From contig NZ_JABWCS010000213.1 in assembly GCF_013359945.1 (NCBI RefSeq), positions 1 to 64,000 of the forward strand: DNA of 64,000 nt, written 5' to 3'. This DNA comes from Paenibacillus agri (GTDB lineage Bacteria > Bacillota > Bacilli > Paenibacillales > Paenibacillaceae). Shown here piece after piece: positions 62,227-64,000 of this stretch (positions within the stretch are counted from its first letter, which is position 1; the number at the start of each line of letters is the position of its first letter). The translations under genes and the position numbers were made by a program. The notes beneath the pieces were generated by a model. The model was not told where the DNA came from and ran no database searches. It worked only from the letters and a program-made list of their open reading frames with translations.

Positions 62227-63130
62227 TGCAGATTGTACGAACGAACCGACAACGCCCTTTTCACAGACAAATACCCGCAGCATCGAAAGATACGCCTTAA
62301 CCGGTTGGCTGAGGAACCGCGGTTATGAATAATCGCTACCTGCCTGCTCAACACGGGATGAATAATAGGGATGGCGCGAATACTACCGTCATTGTACAGA
62401 TGGATCAGCGACTTGGATAAGACGCTAACGCTTGCTCCGGATTTGATGAGGCTGAAAATAGAGTCTATGGTGTTAGTCTCGATAAATGGCTCCAGTGAGA
62501 AGCCGGAGGTACTACAAGAGGCGTCTATTAACTGGCGGCACCGGTGCTCCTTCGGGAACATGATGATCGGCATCGTCTGTACCTCAGCAAATTCAACAGA
62601 AGGCGAGTCGGCTAAGGGATGTCCGGCTGGCACGGTTAAATAGAACTGTTCCTCATACAGGGGATCTGCTCTAACCGGTCGTCTTCGACGGGCAGGATGG
62701 TCACAGCGATATCCATCTCATTTTGCAGAATCGGGTCTACGACATTTTCAGCGGCAACGATTCTGATCTTGATCTTTGGAAATTGGCGATTGAACTCCAC
62801 CAGTAGCAGTGACACGAGATGATTCAGTTCGCCTGGAAGCGAGCCGATCGTAATGGTACCCTGTTCGCCATCCTGCAATTCCTCCAGTTGCTCTTTAGCG
62901 CTGTGCATTACATTGAAGATGGTACACGCATGGGTATAGAGTATAGATCCAACTGCTGTGATGGCAATTTTCTTACCAATCCGGTCAAAAAGCGGTATGC
63001 CAAGCTCGTCCTCCAGCGCCTTGATCTGATGAATAAGTGTAGGCTGGGTAACACCCAGCTTGTCTGCCGCACGCGTAAAATGTAGCTCATCGCAGATGGC
63101 TTTAAAATATTCGAGTTGCCGTAGTTCCAT
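62218..63130 (-). pseudogene. LysR-family regulator gene with two frameshifts
   Basis: The first part (from the ATG at 63130) has the LysR HTH (MELRQLEYFKAICDELHFT and AADKLGVTQPTLIHQIKALE) and start of the effector domain. At a run of four C on the minus strand (62660-62663) the frame shifts; the next frame continues with LYEEQFYLTVPAGHPLADSP. A second shift near 62312-62330 is needed to enter FLSQPVKAYLSMLRVFVCEKG and the natural stop at 62218-62220. If not sequencing errors, the gene is inactive. The sensor kinase gene at 63265 is divergent. Confidence 0.75.
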
Positions 63131-63264
63131 GTGTCCGTCTCTCCCTGTTACATTATCGCTGCCTACTATAGCAGAAGCCCTCTTGACAGGCAAATGATTT
63201 AATACTTTATAGACACGATCCGTTATAATAAGCAATGCGGAATGTCAGCAAGGGAGAGGGAGAG

Positions 63265-64000
63265 ATGAAGATTAAGCGGATAATTTGGAAATGGTTCAGT
63301 GGAATGACGTTCAAGAGCAAGCTGCTGACTGTCTTTATACCTTTAATTGTCGTGTCGCTTAGCATTTTGGGAGTGGTATCCAGTGAGATTTTTAGCCGTT
63401 CTCTCATCAACCGTAGCGTTAATGATGTAATTGATCAATCGAGTCTGATTATCAATAAGCTGGATTCCATTACGAAAAATATGGAGATTTGCTCCAATAT
63501 GCTGGTCACGGATGTGAACCGGTTATACGATAACTTTCCCATTGAACGAACAGCTGTAGAGGAGAATCAATTCCGGTTGACGATGCAGAGCCGCTTGGCG
63601 ATTGATCTGTCATTGTTCGCGGAAACAGATGCAGCCGTTTTCATTGACAGTAACGGTAAAATTTATACGTCCTATCCAGCACGAAATGATGAAAGCGAAG
63701 CCATTCGCAGTGGCGTTCCTGAGGAACTGCTGAAACAGGGCAACTATGGCTCAGCTTACTGGTTTCCTATGCAGAAAAGGAATTACATGACACCAAATCC
63801 TGATGTACCTGTCCTAACACTAGGAAAGGTAGTTATTAACATCAACACTGGGGAACGCTATGGCACGTTATTCCTAATTATTAAAGAGCCTACCCTGTCA
63901 GCTTCTCTTGTAAGCGGGAACAATATTAATCAAAAGAACTATTTTCTCGTGGACGAGCGCCGGATCATCGTGGCCAGCCCGGACAAGGAGCAAGTACTGA
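63265..64000 (+). CDS. Sensor histidine kinase (YesM-like), partial at window edge
   Basis: The frame from an ATG at 63265 (AGGGAGAGGGAGAG upstream) stays open to the window end. It gives a first TM helix (LLTVFIPLIVVSLSILGVV) and an extracellular Cache-like domain (INKLDSITKNMEICSNML, AAVFIDSNGKIYTSYP, GKVVININTGERYGTLFLI). That N-terminal layout is typical of YesM-type two-component kinases in Paenibacillus, which usually control sugar uptake. The HAMP, kinase and partner genes would lie beyond the window, so the family is a prediction. Confidence 0.75.
   Translation, partial: MKIKRIIWKWFSGMTFKSKLLTVFIPLIVVSLSILGVVSSEIFSRSLINRSVNDVIDQSSLIINKLDSITKNMEICSNMLVTDVNRLYDNFPIERTAVEENQFRLTMQSRLAIDLSLFAETDAAVFIDSNGKIYTSYPARNDESEAIRSGVPEELLKQGNYGSAYWFPMQKRNYMTPNPDVPVLTLGKVVININTGERYGTLFLIIKEPTLSASLVSGNNINQKNYFLVDERRIIVASPDKEQVL

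Overview
The window looks like part of a Paenibacillus-type chromosome (Bacillota). The supporting signs are strong AGGAGG-type ribosome binding sites, moderate GC, TTG and GTG starts, U-tract terminators at most gene ends, a homologue of the Bacillus replication terminator protein, an Rtp/DivIVA-domain neighbourhood, and metabolic genes typical of the group. I see no rRNA, tRNA, CRISPR array or intact prophage. The window opens in the tail of an IS3-family transposase and ends inside a sensor kinase gene.

Layout, 0.6-17.8 kb: an amidoligase-type triad (circularly permuted ATP-grasp, alpha-E protein, transglutaminase); a VOC protein whose stop codon lies in a MITE-like element; the helicase HrpB; a stress protein; an Rtp homologue; a DivIVA/GpsB-like protein; a CHASE3-GAF hybrid histidine kinase; a GlcNAc PTS operon controlled by antitermination (GlcT-type regulator, EIIA, EIICB); and a chemotaxis transducer. 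18.5-27.5 kb: isochorismatase-type hydrolase, VanW protein, EamA exporter, methyltransferase, LysR regulator, the pstSCAB phosphate transporter, and a nitroreductase with a Fur box whose 3' end is duplicated. 28-32.5 kb: two TetR-family loci with clear palindromic operators, a decayed IS1595-type transposase and small membrane proteins. 32.8-41.5 kb: two tandem M29 aminopeptidases, KtrB, GNAT, a CorC/HlyC-type protein, DUF1836 and an MFS transporter.

41.7-47 kb holds the most system-like locus: three tightly coupled genes for a TerB-N/TerB-C protein, a BrxD-like (DUF2791) ATPase and a BrxHI/Lhr-like helicase, without the other BREX genes. Together they suggest a DNA-processing or defence module. 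47-64 kb: GNAT, a lipoprotein, AraC regulator and divergent GH4 alpha-galactosidase, a two-component system, an NlpC/P60 enzyme with an Asn-rich tail, a truncated aspartoacylase-like gene, a GT-C-like membrane protein next to a UgtP-like glycosyltransferase, a YtrA-type GntR/ABC operon under an inverted-repeat promoter, a fluoride riboswitch driving a ClC-F antiporter, small ORFs, and a frameshifted LysR gene with a duplicated tail.

Two dispersed intergenic repeat families run through the window. Family I is MITE-like, with a perfect 14-bp terminal inverted repeat in one copy, a conserved palindromic core, and copies near 5.2, 48.0 and 54.5 kb. Family II is about 190 bp with four arms of one motif arranged as nested inverted repeats; copies lie at 18.2, 27.8 and 61.8 kb, and a half copy at the window start is cut by the IS3 element. 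All assignments come from reading the sequence and remembered family features; no database search was run.
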